Below, one piece after another: positions 26,279 through 35,132 of a DNA stretch of 64,000 nucleotides. How positions within the stretch are numbered: position 1 is the stretch's first letter; the number at the start of each line of letters is the position of its first letter. This DNA comes from Nocardioides potassii (GTDB lineage Bacteria > Actinomycetota > Actinomycetes > Propionibacteriales > Nocardioidaceae), in the NCBI RefSeq assembly GCF_021648885.1, contig NZ_JAKJHZ010000007.1, positions 434,001 to 498,000 on the forward strand, given 5' to 3'. The translations under genes and the position numbers were made by a program. A model generated the notes under the pieces. That model worked only from the letters and a program-made list of their open reading frames with translations, searched no databases and was not told the DNA's origin.

Positions 26279-27204
26279 GGCGTCCAGCCTAGGAGCACCC
26301 ACAGACAGCCGACCACGACGGCGACCAGCGCTGCCACGGCCGCCCACGCCGGCCAGTCGACCGCGCCCACCCCGGCCGTACGACGACCGCGCGGCGGTGG
26401 TCCGAGCCGGTCGGGCACCGGTGGTCCGACCGGGTCCGGCAGCGGTAGCCGGCGGAGCAGCCGCAGCGCCGCGCCGGAAGTGGCCAGGCGCTGCTCGGGG
26501 TCCTCGACCAGCAACCGCTCGACGAGGGGTCGCAGCGGGTGGGAGGGGACCGCGGTCTGCCGGGCGGGGGGCAGGCCGGTGATCATCTCCAGCACCACGC
26601 GGCCCGCGGCGTAGAGGTCCTGCCTCGGGTCGGGTGGCGCACCGCGTGCCTGCTCGGGCGCCATGTAGCCGTCGGTGCCGATGGCGCCCGGGACGGTCGT
26701 GAACCGGTGGTCGGCCACCGGCGCGGCGACGCCGAAGTCTCCGAGGCGCAGGTGCGGGGGCCTGTCACCGGTCGCCTCGAGCAACAGGTTGGCGGGCTTC
26801 ACGTCACGGTGCACGAGCCCGGCGGCGTGCACCGCGGCCAGCGCCTGGAGCAGCTGCTCGCACAGCAGCCCGGCCGTACCGGCATCGAGCGGGCCGTGCT
26901 CGCGCAGGAGGTCGGCGACCGAGCCACCCCGCACGAGCTCCATCGCCAGCACGACGAGGTCGTCCTCGGCCGCCCACCCGTGGGGGGCGACGACGTGCGG
27001 GTGCCGGACGCGCACCGCCTGCTCGCGCACGAACCGGGCGAGCACGGCCGAGCCGTGCTGACCGAGCACCTTGACCGCGACGTGGCGGCGGGTCCGCTGG
27101 TCCCACGCGCGCCAGACCGACCCCATGCCCCCCGCACCGACCTGGTCGAGCAGGGCGTAGCGCCCCGCGACGACGGTCGGTGATCGCCAACGTCCTGCAG
27201 GCAC
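26275..27204 (-). CDS. Membrane-anchored Ser/Thr protein kinase (PASTA-less PknB type)
   Basis: A 309-residue active-looking Hanks-type kinase: GAGGMGSVW loop, VAIK-type Lys45 (VAVKVLG), HRDVKPANLL (Asp134), LGDFGVA and GYMAPEQA are all intact. After a Pro/Arg-rich segment the C-terminus is a single helix (AAVAALVAVVVGCLWVLLGW) with almost nothing outside the membrane, so it lacks a sensor domain. GTG 27204 is 6 nt after TAACGT (27211-27216), a leaderless start. It is translationally coupled to nfo, with no obvious functional reason. Confidence 0.9.
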   Translation of the reverse strand: MPAGRWRSPTVVAGRYALLDQVGAGGMGSVWRAWDQRTRRHVAVKVLGQHGSAVLARFVREQAVRVRHPHVVAPHGWAAEDDLVVLAMELVRGGSVADLLREHGPLDAGTAGLLCEQLLQALAAVHAAGLVHRDVKPANLLLEATGDRPPHLRLGDFGVAAPVADHRFTTVPGAIGTDGYMAPEQARGAPPDPRQDLYAAGRVVLEMITGLPPARQTAVPSHPLRPLVERLLVEDPEQRLATSGAALRLLRRLPLPDPVGPPVPDRLGPPPRGRRTAGVGAVDWPAWAAVAALVAVVVGCLWVLLGWTP

Positions 27205-27336
27205 CCGTCGACGTTAGGGGTTCGCGGGGCTGGAGCGCTCGCTCCATCCACAGCCGGTGCCGACGGAGCGCTTGCCGGGGACGGGCCCGTCGATGCACGC
27301 TGTGCGCCACGGCCGGATCGCGGCACAGGGGGAACG

Positions 27337-27858
27337 ATGACCGACGCCATGCCTGCACCTGACACGGCACCCGCGCTGAATCCACCCCCACGGCGGCGCA
27401 ACGAGTACGTGCTGGGCGTCCACGTGGGGGACTTCCTCGTCGTCGGTGCTGGTGCCTGGGCGATCATCGGCTCGGTGCAGGACTACTACACCGTGAGCCT
27501 CGCAGGCACGGGAACGGACGCCTTCGACGCATGGCACGGCTTGCTCAGCTCCCTCGGCGTCGTGCTGGCGGTCGCAGGCTCGCTCGTGCTGGTGATGTCA
27601 CTGGCAGGCGTGGCCCGAACGCCCCTCCGGTCGGTGGTGCTCGTCCTCTACCTCACCGCCGCGGCCGCGACCCTCGCGTCGTACGTCGTCACGCCGAGCG
27701 GGCTGTGCGACGACCTGGTGTGGCTGGACACGGGCTGCGCCGGCGCGGAGGTCCACCGCGGCGACGGCTTCTGGCGGACCCTCATGGGCACGGGGGGCGG
27801 CGCCTTCGTGTTCGCCTACTGGAGCATCGTGCATCGGCTGCGCCGGCGGGCCGCCTGA
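27337..27858 (+). CDS. Four-helix membrane protein of unknown function
   Basis: A 173-residue protein with four hydrophobic segments: FLVVGAGAWAIIGSV, GVVLAVAGSLVLVMSL, SVVLVLYLTAAAATLASYVV and GGAFVFAYWSIVH. The loop between helices three and four has two cysteines (SGLCDDLVWLDTGCAG) that could form a disulfide outside the cell. GGGGGA precedes ATG 27337. It is monocistronic and I do not recognise a family. Confidence 0.65.
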   Translation: MTDAMPAPDTAPALNPPPRRRNEYVLGVHVGDFLVVGAGAWAIIGSVQDYYTVSLAGTGTDAFDAWHGLLSSLGVVLAVAGSLVLVMSLAGVARTPLRSVVLVLYLTAAAATLASYVVTPSGLCDDLVWLDTGCAGAEVHRGDGFWRTLMGTGGGAFVFAYWSIVHRLRRRAA

Positions 27859-27886
27859 CGATTCCGGCCGGCCGGCGTCGCGCTGG

Positions 27887-28011
27887 TAGCCTTCCCCGGT
27901 TGCCTTCGGGCGACCGCGACGCCCGGCCCGTGCCGTACGCGTCACGAACGCACAGTCCTCCTGCCACGGAGAGCCCGTGGCCGCTCTAGCCCAGAGGAGG
28001 TGGAGACCGCT
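27887..28011 (+). promoter_or_regulatory. Promoter and leader of the rpsF-ssb-rpsR-rplI operon
   Basis: An extended -10 element (TGG before TAGCCT, 27884-27892) would start a leader of about 110 nt. It carries a hairpin (27963-27969 with 27975-27981, 5-nt loop) just before the strong GAGGAGG ribosome-binding site. Autoregulatory S6:S18-binding leaders occur before rpsF in many bacteria. Whether this is one is not clear from the sequence. Confidence 0.5.
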
Positions 28012-28302
28012 ATGCGTGCCTATGAAGTGATGGTCATCCTCGACCCGAGTCTCGACGAGCGCACCATCGAGCCGTCGCTCGACAAGTACCTCAACGTGAT
28101 CCGCAAGGACGGCGGCTCGGTCGAGTCCGTCGACGTGTGGGGTCGTCGCCGGATGGCGTACGAGATCAAGAAGAACGCCGAGGGCATCTACGCCGTCGTC
28201 AACCTGACGGCCGAGCCCGCGACGGTCAAGGAGTTCGACCGCCAGCTCACGCTGAACGAGTCGATCCTGCGCACGAAGGTCATGCGTCCCGACGCTCACT
28301 GA
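28012..28302 (+). CDS. rpsF: 30S ribosomal protein S6
   Basis: A 96-residue ribosomal protein that pairs with S18 on the 30S platform. It begins [16 protein letters not shown] and contains the [18 protein letters not shown] motif typical of S6. ATG 28012 is preferred to the GTG at 28000, which overlaps the ribosome-binding site. It is the first gene of the conserved rpsF-ssb-rpsR-rplI operon (Rv0053-Rv0056). Confidence 0.97.
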   Translation: MRAYEVMVILDPSLDERTIEPSLDKYLNVIRKDGGSVESVDVWGRRRMAYEIKKNAEGIYAVVNLTAEPATVKEFDRQLTLNESILRTKVMRPDAH

Positions 28303-28415
28303 GCGCCTGTGGATGAGCCCTTCCGGCTGTCGGTGATCGCCTGTTTGATGGGCATCACCGGGAGCACCCCCCGGATCAATCAGCGCAGCAGCAGCACTTT
28401 CTGAGGAGACCTGGC

Positions 28416-29024
28416 ATGGCAGGCGAGACCACGATCACCGTCATCGGCAACCTCGTCGACGACCCGGAGCTGCGGTTCACCCCCTCGGGGGCACCGGTCG
28501 CCAACTTCCGGATCGCGTCGACGCCGCGCACCTTCGACCGCCAGAGCAACGAGTGGAAGGACGGCGACACGCTGTTCCTCTCCTGCGCGGTGTGGCGTCA
28601 GGCCGCGGAGAACGTCGCCGAGTCCCTCCAGCGGGGCATGCGTGTGATCGTCCAGGGTCGCCTCAAGTCCCGCCAGTACGAGACCCGCGAGGGTGAGAAG
28701 CGCACCGTCTTCGAGATCGACGTCGAGGAGGTCGGCCCGTCGCTGCGCAACGCATCGGCCAAGGTCACCAAGACGCAGCGGTCCGGCGGCGGTGGCGGCT
28801 ACTCCGGCGGCGGGGGCTACTCGGGCGGTGGCGGCCAGTCCGCTCCGGCCGACGACCCGTGGGCCAGCCCGACTCCGTCGCAGGGCGGCGGCAACCAGGG
28901 CGGCTGGGGCGGCCAGTCCGGCGCAGGTCAGTCCGGCGGCCAGGGTGGCGGCCAGTCCGCTCCGCCCAACGACCCGTGGGCCACGCCCGGGGTCAGTGGC
29001 GGCAACGACGAGCCGCCCTTCTGA
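28416..29024 (+). CDS. ssb: Single-stranded DNA-binding protein
   Basis: A 202-residue SSB. The OB-fold domain is at residues 1-110 ([20 protein letters not shown], then [18 protein letters not shown] and [13 protein letters not shown]). A Gly/Gln/Ser-rich linker with two [14 protein letters not shown] repeats follows, ending in the acidic tip DEPPF that contacts other replication proteins. TGAGGAGACC lies before ATG 28416. The 113-nt gap from rpsF has a possible small hairpin but no terminator. Confidence 0.96.
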   Translation: MAGETTITVIGNLVDDPELRFTPSGAPVANFRIASTPRTFDRQSNEWKDGDTLFLSCAVWRQAAENVAESLQRGMRVIVQGRLKSRQYETREGEKRTVFEIDVEEVGPSLRNASAKVTKTQRSGGGGGYSGGGGYSGGGGQSAPADDPWASPTPSQGGGNQGGWGGQSGAGQSGGQGGGQSAPPNDPWATPGVSGGNDEPPF

Positions 29025-29102
29025 TCTGGGGAAATCTTTCATCAACCACCATTCCGTCCCTGATTGCCTTCAGGGCCGGGCTCACTGAAAGGGAGCACCA
29101 CA

Positions 29103-29339
29103 ATGGCCAAGGCAATTCTGCGCAAGCCGAAGAAGAAGGTTTGCCAGTTCTGCAAGGAGAAGGCGACCGGTGTCGACTACAAGGACACCACCCTCCTCCG
29201 CAAGTTCATCTCCGACCGCGGCAAGATCCGTGCCCGTCGCGTGACCGGCAACTGCGTCCAGCACCAGCGCGACGTGGCCATCGCCGTCAAGAACGCGCGC
29301 GAGCTGGCCCTGCTGCCCTACACGTCCACCGGTCGCTGA
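29103..29339 (+). CDS. rpsR: 30S ribosomal protein S18 (zinc-binding form)
   Basis: A 78-residue protein starting [19 protein letters not shown]. It keeps CxxC (Cys14, Cys17) and a later GNCVQHQ cysteine, so it is the zinc-binding C+ paralogue. Actinobacteria usually also encode a zinc-free copy elsewhere, under Zur control. AAGGGAG precedes ATG 29103. It partners with S6 on the ribosome. Confidence 0.96.
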   Translation: MAKAILRKPKKKVCQFCKEKATGVDYKDTTLLRKFISDRGKIRARRVTGNCVQHQRDVAIAVKNARELALLPYTSTGR

Positions 29340-29353
29340 GAGGAGCACGAGAC

Positions 29354-29800
29354 ATGAAGCTCATCCTGACCCAGGAGGTCGACGGCCTCGGCGCCCCCGG
29401 TGACGTGGTCGAGGTGAAGGACGGCTACGGCCGCAACTACCTCGTCCCGCGTGGCCTCGGCATCAGGTGGACCCGTGGCGGCGAGAAGACCATCGAGTCG
29501 ATCAAGACCGCCCGCACCGCTCGCGCGGCGCGCGACGAGGACCACGCCACCGAGATCAAGACCAAGCTCGAGGCGAGCCCGGTCAACGTCAAGGTCCGTG
29601 CCGGTGAGGGCGGCCGCCTGTTCGGCGCCGTCACCACCTCGGAGATCGCCGACGCGATCGCCGACGTCTCGGGCGAGAAGGTCGACCGCCGCACGATCGT
29701 CGTGGCGAACCCGATCAAGACGCTCGGCTCGCACTCGGTGTCGGTCAAGCTGCACGACGAGGTGTCCGCCACGGTGGCCCTCAACGTCGTCCCCTCCTGA
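29354..29800 (+). CDS. rplI: 50S ribosomal protein L9
   Basis: A 148-residue protein of normal length. The N-terminal RNA-binding domain reads [32 protein letters not shown] in substance (the [15 protein letters not shown] signature is clear). A long connecting helix and the C-terminal domain ([16 protein letters not shown]) follow. It begins 14 nt after rpsR, with GAGAGGAG as ribosome-binding site, and ends the operon before a strong terminator. Confidence 0.96.
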   Translation: MKLILTQEVDGLGAPGDVVEVKDGYGRNYLVPRGLGIRWTRGGEKTIESIKTARTARAARDEDHATEIKTKLEASPVNVKVRAGEGGRLFGAVTTSEIADAIADVSGEKVDRRTIVVANPIKTLGSHSVSVKLHDEVSATVALNVVPS

Positions 29801-29829
29801 TCGAGCCGCGACACCCAGCACCACCACGT

Positions 29830-29863
29830 ACGGCCCGCTGCCTCTCCGGAGGCGGCGGGCCGT
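29830..29863 (+). terminator. Terminator of the rpsF-rplI operon
   Basis: A 15-bp GC-rich stem (29830-29844 with 29849-29863, one G-T pair) with a 4-nt loop, 29 nt after rplI and followed by a T-containing stretch (TCGTCGTTCC). Confidence 0.85.
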
Positions 29864-29901
29864 TCGTCGTTCCATCCGGGGCTTGCCGGGGGGCTCGTGC
29901 G

Positions 29902-30321
29902 CTACTGGGTGGGGCGCTCGCAGAGGAAGGGAGGGCGTGAGCCGCCGGAGTGGTACTCGTAGGTCGTGCCGTCGACCTCCAGGGTGATCCGGGCGCCCTC
30001 GATGATCGACATCGTGTAGGTCATCCCCTTCTTCGCACACCCGCGGCTCCCGTCGCTCCAGGCCACCTCCTGGACCGCGACCACCGTCACGTCGGCGGCG
30101 TCGATGCCCAGCACGGCAGCGAGGTCGTCGACCGACGCGCGGACGTCGGGCGCGTCCGCACCGGGAACGGGGGACGAGTCGTCGCTGGGCCCTCCACTGG
30201 GCGTCTCGGTCGGGTCGTCCACTGCGGTCTCCTGGGGTGCGGTGGGTCCTGGGTCGTCGCCGCACCCGGTGAGGAGGAGGCCCAGCGCGACTGCGCCGAG
30301 CAGGGTGCGTGCGCGGACCAC
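29902..30321 (-). CDS. Small secreted lipoprotein of unknown function
   Basis: A 139-residue lipoprotein. GTG 30321 gives MVRARTLLGAVALGLLLTGC, with lipidated Cys20. A Pro/Thr/Asp-rich linker of about 40 residues leads to a compact domain of about 85 residues with two cysteines (SDGSRGCAKKG and RPPFLCERPTQ) and a TYTMSIIEGARITLEVDG strand pair. TACGCT lies 6 nt before this GTG, so the start is leaderless and a longer reading from 30405 is unlikely. It follows the MATE gene by 16 nt. Confidence 0.75.
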   Translation of the reverse strand: MVRARTLLGAVALGLLLTGCGDDPGPTAPQETAVDDPTETPSGGPSDDSSPVPGADAPDVRASVDDLAAVLGIDAADVTVVAVQEVAWSDGSRGCAKKGMTYTMSIIEGARITLEVDGTTYEYHSGGSRPPFLCERPTQ

Positions 30322-30337
30322 CTCGACAGCGTAGGCC

Positions 30338-31660
30338 TCACCGCGTGACCGGTGCTCCCGTGACCAGCCAGGCGTCGCCGCGGGCGCGCCACACGAGCAG
30401 CGCACCTCGCGCGCCCATGAACACGAAGGTCATCGCCACCCAGACCATCACCAGGCCGTGCGGGAGGGTGGCCGCCCACAGTGCGGCGGGGGCGTAGGCC
30501 GCCAGCACGACAAGACCCGCCCAGGCGAGGAAGGCGCCGTCGCCGGCACCGATGAGGACGCCGTCGAGCACGAAGACCACCCCGGCGAGCGGCTGCCCGA
30601 CCGCTGCGACGAGCAGCACCGGCACGAGCAGGTCCTGGACCGCCTCGTCGCTCGTGAAGAGCGCGCCGACGACCGGGGACACCGCCGCCAGGACGACGCC
30701 GGCGACCAGCCCGCTGCCCCAGCCCCACTGGATCATCCTCCGGGTCAGGCGTCGGGTGGACTCGACGTCCCCGCTGCCGAGCGCGCGGCCGGTGAGGGCC
30801 TGGGCGGCGATCGCGATGGCATCAAGGGCGAACGCGAGGAACGACCAGAGGGTGATGGCGACCTGGTGGGTCGCGACCGGTACGTCGTCGCCGCCGCCGA
30901 CGCGGGCCACGGCGTAGGTCCCGACGAGCAGGCACGCCCGCAGCGCGAGCGTACGGATGACGAGGGCGACGGCGGCGTGGGCGGCCGCGCGGATGCCGGC
31001 GAGGTCGGGGGTCAGCGGGGCGCCCTGATCCCGGGCGGCGCGGACCACGACCGTGACCAGCCAGGCGGCGGAGACGACCTGGGCGACCACGGAGCCGATG
31101 GCGGAGCCGGCGATGCCGAGGTGGAGGCCGTGGACGAGCAGGAGGTTGAGCGCGATGTTGAGCCCGTTCCCGACGACGGCGACGACCAGTGGCGTACGTG
31201 TGTCCTGCAGGCCCCGGAGCACGCCGGTCGCGGCGAGCATGACCAGCAGCGGCGTGGTGCCGAGGAACGCGACCCCGAGGTAGGTCGCGGCGTGACCGGC
31301 GACCTCCGTCCCGGTGTCGAACGCCCCGACGAGCACCGGCGTGCCGAGGATCCCGAGCACCGTCACGACTGCCCCGATGGTGATCGCGAGCCACACCCCG
31401 TCGATGCCCTGGGCCAGGGCGGCGCGCAGGTCTCCCGCCCCGAGGTGGCGCGCCACGCTCGCGGTGGTGCCGTAGGCGAGGAAGACGCAGAGCCCGACGA
31501 CCGTCTGCAGGACGACCGCGGCGATGCCGAGGCCGGCGAGCTCGGGCGTTCCGAGGTGCCCGACGATCGCCGCGTCGGAGAGCAGGAACAGCGGCTCGGC
31601 GACGAGGGCGAGGAAGGCGGGCACGGCCAGCCGCAAGATCTCGCGGTCGACGGCTCTCAC
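30338..31660 (-). CDS. MATE-family (DinF-type) efflux transporter
   Basis: A 440-residue polytopic protein with 12 expected helices in two six-helix halves, exporting cationic compounds by Na+ or H+ antiport. DinF-type features are MRAVDREILRLAVPAF, LFLLSDAAIVGHLGT, LLVMLAATGVLRGLQDTRTP and the GLHLGIAGSAIGSVVAQ segment. GTG 31660 is chosen because TAGGGT (31668-31673) lies 7 nt upstream and the protein then begins like its relatives. A MATE gene between rplI and dnaB is also seen in Streptomyces. Confidence 0.88.
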   Translation of the reverse strand: MRAVDREILRLAVPAFLALVAEPLFLLSDAAIVGHLGTPELAGLGIAAVVLQTVVGLCVFLAYGTTASVARHLGAGDLRAALAQGIDGVWLAITIGAVVTVLGILGTPVLVGAFDTGTEVAGHAATYLGVAFLGTTPLLVMLAATGVLRGLQDTRTPLVVAVVGNGLNIALNLLLVHGLHLGIAGSAIGSVVAQVVSAAWLVTVVVRAARDQGAPLTPDLAGIRAAAHAAVALVIRTLALRACLLVGTYAVARVGGGDDVPVATHQVAITLWSFLAFALDAIAIAAQALTGRALGSGDVESTRRLTRRMIQWGWGSGLVAGVVLAAVSPVVGALFTSDEAVQDLLVPVLLVAAVGQPLAGVVFVLDGVLIGAGDGAFLAWAGLVVLAAYAPAALWAATLPHGLVMVWVAMTFVFMGARGALLVWRARGDAWLVTGAPVTR

Positions 31661-32197
31661 GAGGTTCACCCTAGGAACACCTCGTCCTGTCCTCACGCGG
31701 CGCCTGCCCTAGTGGACGCGGCGCGCGTCGTACATAGTCCGTTCGGACCAGCTGTGCATCGTCGTGTGGATGAACCGGCGTCGAACGGGCGTCGCGACCC
31801 GATGTCGACAAAGCAACAGGCGTCATCCAGATGGCGGACAGGTGAACAACCCCGCGGGCCACCTATTCTCCGTCCACAGGGTGTGCATGACGTTCGCGCA
31901 GGTCAGAGCAGTATGGATCCCGAACAATTCCTGATGTCCACAGGACGGTCCACGGCCCCTCCACGGCCGTCGCGGTGTCGTCCACGGCACTCACCAGGTT
32001 GTCCACAGAGCCTGTGGACAACTGGCTGTCCAACGGTCCTCGGAGCACGTAGGTTCGCCCGCGGCGAGGGTCCCCGCTCGGGTGCTGCCGACACGCACGA
32101 CGTCGTAGGACGCCGCTGTCGGTGGTCGTCCCTAGCGTCGTGGCACGGTCAGGGCAGCAGCACCAGGCAGCACGGCAGCACGGCGAAGGGAGCACGG
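31661..32197. other. 537-bp noncoding region upstream of dnaB with DnaA-box cluster
   Basis: No credible gene. Actinobacterial DnaA boxes (TTGTCCACA) occur as a perfect inverted pair, 31999-32007 and 32013-32021, separated by 5 bp. One-mismatch boxes lie at 31802-31810 (TGTCGACAA) and 31934-31942 (ATGTCCACA), and weaker ones at 31765-31773 and 31870-31878. TAGCGT at 32133-32138 is the likely dnaB -10. The cluster could control dnaB or titrate DnaA close to the origin. Confidence 0.65.
32133..32138 (+). promoter_or_regulatory. Probable dnaB -10 element
   Basis: TAGCGT, about 60 nt before the dnaB start. The same CCTAGCGTCGTGG context recurs at 35091-35103 upstream of the gene at 35133. Confidence 0.45.
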
Positions 32198-33613
32198 GTG
32201 AGCGTCACCTTCCAGGGTGGGTTCCAGGGGGACACCGACGAGGCGTGGGGCGACGGTCCCGCGGCCTACGAGCCCGGTGAGTCGCCCCGCTCGGCGGGCG
32301 ACCGGACGCCCCCGCAGGACAACGCCGCGGAGCAGAGCGTGCTGGGCTCCATGCTGCTGTCCAAGGACGCGATCGCCGACGTCGTCGAGGTCATCAAGGG
32401 CGTCGACTACTACCGACCCGCGCACGAGGTCATCCACGACGCGATCATCGACCTCTACGGCCGCGGCGAGCCCGCCGACCCGATCACCGTGGCCGCCGAG
32501 CTGGTCAAGCGTGGCGAGCTGCAGCGCGTCGGCGGCGCTCCCTACCTCCACACGCTGTCGGCCAACGTGCCGATCGCGGCCAACGCCGGCTACTACGCCG
32601 AGATCGTGCGCGACAAGGCCGTCCTCCGGCGCCTGGTCGAGGCCGGCACCCGCATCGCCGCGCTCGGCTACGCCGGGGAGGGCCAGATCGACGACGTCGT
32701 CGACAGCGCCCAGGCCGAGGTCTACAAGGTCACCGAGCGGCGGGCGAGCGAGGACTACGCACCGCTCAGCGACATCATGAGCGGCGTCCTCGACGAGATC
32801 GAGATGATCGGCAACCGCGAGGCGGGCCTCTACGGCGTGCCCACCGGGTTCGCCGACCTCGACGACCTCACCAACGGTCTCCACTCCGGCCAGATGATCA
32901 TCGTCGCCGCCCGACCCGCGATGGGGAAGTCGACGCTCGCCCTGGACTTCTGCCGGGCCGCGTCGATCCACAACAACCTGACCAGCTGCTTCTTCAGCCT
33001 CGAGATGACGCGCTCGGAGATCATGATGCGCCTGCTCTCCGCCGAGGCGAAGGTGCCCCTCAACCACATCCGCAACGGCACGATGCGTGACGACGACTGG
33101 GAGAAGCTCGCCCGCAAGATGGGCCAGGTATCCGGGGCACCGATGTTCATCGACGACAGCCCCAACATGACGATGATGGAGATCCGGGCCAAGGCGCGGC
33201 GGCTCAAGCAGCGCCACGACCTCAAGCTCATCGTCATCGACTACATGCAGCTGATGAGCTCGGGCAAGAAGGTCGAGTCGCGCCAGCTCGAGGTCTCGGA
33301 GTTCTCCCGCAACATCAAGCTCCTCGCCAAGGAGCTCGAGCTGCCGATCATCGCGCTCTCCCAGCTCAACCGTGGTCCCGAGCAGCGCGGCGACAAGCGG
33401 CCGATGATGAGCGACCTGCGTGAGTCCGGCTCGCTCGAGCAGGACGCCGACATGGTGATCCTGCTCCACCGCGACGACGTCTACGAGAAGGAGTCGACCC
33501 GCCCGGGCGAGGCGGACCTGATCGTGGCCAAGCACCGCAACGGACCCACCCGCGACCTCACCGTCGCCTTCCAGGGCCACTACTCCCGTTTCGTCGACAT
33601 GGCCCAGGGCTGA
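32198..33613 (+). CDS. dnaB: Replicative DNA helicase
   Basis: A 471-residue hexameric helicase that unwinds DNA ahead of the replisome. The N-terminal domain starts after a 40-residue acidic extension (PPQDNAAEQSVLGSMLLS). The RecA-like domain has Walker A ARPAMGKSTLALD, the Walker B-type LIVIDYMQLM, the arginine-finger region SDLRESGSLEQDADMV and the C-terminal KHRNGPT motif. It is continuous, so the intein of M. tuberculosis DnaB is absent. GTG 32198 follows GAAGGGAG. A DnaA-box cluster lies upstream. Confidence 0.96.
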   Translation: MSVTFQGGFQGDTDEAWGDGPAAYEPGESPRSAGDRTPPQDNAAEQSVLGSMLLSKDAIADVVEVIKGVDYYRPAHEVIHDAIIDLYGRGEPADPITVAAELVKRGELQRVGGAPYLHTLSANVPIAANAGYYAEIVRDKAVLRRLVEAGTRIAALGYAGEGQIDDVVDSAQAEVYKVTERRASEDYAPLSDIMSGVLDEIEMIGNREAGLYGVPTGFADLDDLTNGLHSGQMIIVAARPAMGKSTLALDFCRAASIHNNLTSCFFSLEMTRSEIMMRLLSAEAKVPLNHIRNGTMRDDDWEKLARKMGQVSGAPMFIDDSPNMTMMEIRAKARRLKQRHDLKLIVIDYMQLMSSGKKVESRQLEVSEFSRNIKLLAKELELPIIALSQLNRGPEQRGDKRPMMSDLRESGSLEQDADMVILLHRDDVYEKESTRPGEADLIVAKHRNGPTRDLTVAFQGHYSRFVDMAQG

Positions 33614-33631
33614 GCCTGACCCGGGACCCGG

Positions 33632-34504
33632 TCAGCCGACGTACCGCTCGGCCACCTGCTCGAACCGGACCTTCGAGGTGGCGACGATCTCGTCGTAGTC
33701 GTCGGCGCCGAGCTGCAGGATCCGCAGCAGCGGTGCGACCTCGTGACGTCGCTCGGCGCACTCGGGCGAGTGCGGGTCCGTGTCGGGGTCGCCGATCTCG
33801 GACGACATGACGCATGCCAGCGCCACCGCTGCGCTGATCGCGGACAGGTCGTCGCGCACCTCGTGGTGCTCCCGGATGCCGTCGACGATCGTCAGCGGAA
33901 GGCCCCATGCCTCGGCGACCACGCCCCCGATGTCGGCGTGCGTCAGGCCGAAGACCATCCGCTCGGTCTCGAGGACGTCCTGCCCGTCGGTGAGGGCTGC
34001 CAGTGCCACGGTGTCGAGGATCTGCTTGCCGAAGTGGCGGGCGAGCACCACCTTGCCGAAGTCGTGCAGCAGGGCGGCCGTCCCCGCCTCGGCGGGGACC
34101 GGGACCCGGGCGCGGGAGCGGATCACCTCGGCCGAGATGGACGCCGTCACCGACCGCTGCCACAGCGCGCCGGCCTGCAGGCCGTACGCCGGCAGCGCCT
34201 GCAGCATCCGGCTGCCCACGCGGGAGGCCATGGTCAGCGACAGCAGGGTGCTGGTGCCGAGACGGACGACGGCATCACGGACGTTGGTGATGTTGGCACG
34301 GTGCCCGAGCGCCGCCGAGTTGGCCCGCCGGAGCACGTCCGCGGTGAGCGAGACGTCCAGGGACACCGTGTCGCTGATCTCCTTGATGTCGGAGTCCGGG
34401 TCGGAGACCAGGCCGGCCAGCCTGGCGACGGTGTGGGGCAGCGGCTCCACTGACTCGGCAGCGGCCAGCAGGTCCGCGGTGGGGACGAGGGGCGCAGTGG
34501 TCAC
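33632..34504 (-). CDS. HDOD-domain signalling protein
   Basis: A 290-residue single-domain HDOD protein. The fold is clear from LPHTVARLAGLVSDPDSDIKEISD, LTADVLRRANSAALG, VRDAVVRLGTSTLLSL and the C-terminal HDAEIGGVV-like GLTHADIGGVVAEAWGLP. A partial HD motif (ALLHDFGK) remains. HDOD proteins are generally non-enzymatic signalling scaffolds. GTG 34504 directly abuts an AGGAG sequence, an unusually short spacing, so the true start is a little uncertain. The gene converges with dnaB. Confidence 0.85.
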   Translation of the reverse strand: MTTAPLVPTADLLAAAESVEPLPHTVARLAGLVSDPDSDIKEISDTVSLDVSLTADVLRRANSAALGHRANITNVRDAVVRLGTSTLLSLTMASRVGSRMLQALPAYGLQAGALWQRSVTASISAEVIRSRARVPVPAEAGTAALLHDFGKVVLARHFGKQILDTVALAALTDGQDVLETERMVFGLTHADIGGVVAEAWGLPLTIVDGIREHHEVRDDLSAISAAVALACVMSSEIGDPDTDPHSPECAERRHEVAPLLRILQLGADDYDEIVATSKVRFEQVAERYVG

Positions 34505-34548
34505 CTCCTGGTGATCGGCCCGACAGGGGCCGACCTGAGGCGTTCGGG

Positions 34549-34584
34549 CCGGACGAGCCGGACGAGCCGGACGAGCCGGACGTG
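34549..34584. repeat. Four 9-bp tandem repeats upstream of the HDOD gene
   Basis: Four head-to-tail copies of CCGGACGAG (the last ends GTG) in the spacer between the HDOD gene and the stop of the next gene. Confidence 0.85.
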
Positions 34585-34587
34585 GTC

Positions 34588-34944
34588 TCAGTCCGGTCCG
34601 ACCGGGTGGGCCAGGTCGTAGGCGCGGGAGACCTTCAACGGGACGACCATCCGCCAGGCGTCGACGACGAGCTCGCGCGCCTCGGCCGGGTCGAGCTCGG
34701 CCAGCCTGGCCTCCACCCAGTGGAAGCGCATGTCGGACTCGCCCGGCAGGTGGAACCGGGGGTCGTTCCCGACGAGCGCGGCCCGCTCCTCCTTCGGGAA
34801 CGCGAACCCCATCACGGCTTCGTCGCGGGAGAAGGCGACGTAGACGATGGACCCGACCCGGAACTTGAGGCGGCCCGCGACGTGGGCGACGTAGGACCGC
34901 TCCAGCGCCTCACCGAGAGGCAGGACGTCGTCGACGACTGCCAT
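34588..34944 (-). CDS. MmcQ/YjbR-family protein
   Basis: A 118-residue protein with the MmcQ/YjbR pattern: ALERSYVAHVAGRLKFRVGSIVYVAFSRDE is its strand region (core RVGSIVYVAFS), then MGFAFPKEERAALVG, and SDMRFHWVEARLAELD followed by a short helix ending AWRMVVPLKV. Family members bind DNA-like fold partners but their role is poorly known. ATG 34944 has AAGGAGGGG upstream. Confidence 0.75.
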   Translation of the reverse strand: MAVVDDVLPLGEALERSYVAHVAGRLKFRVGSIVYVAFSRDEAVMGFAFPKEERAALVGNDPRFHLPGESDMRFHWVEARLAELDPAEARELVVDAWRMVVPLKVSRAYDLAHPVGPD

Positions 34945-35132
34945 CGGGTCCCCTCCTTCCCAGCACTCCGAGTATGCGACGGGACACCCGGGACGGGCGA
35001 GCCAGATCGGACCGGTCACACCCCGAGGCAGGGCCAAGCCTCGACGGAGGTTGCCCGCCGCTGGGGTGAGGCGATGAGTTGGTCGGTCCGCCTAGCGTCG
35101 TGGACGGAGGGACGAGACCCAGGAGGAGAACC

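Noticed and set aside
31661-32197. Chromosomal origin oriC
   Set aside because: DnaA boxes are present, but actinobacterial oriC normally lies next to dnaA and dnaN with many more boxes, and neither gene is here.
32198-33613. DnaB intein
   Set aside because: M. tuberculosis DnaB carries one, but this protein is 471 residues with uninterrupted Walker A and B motifs.
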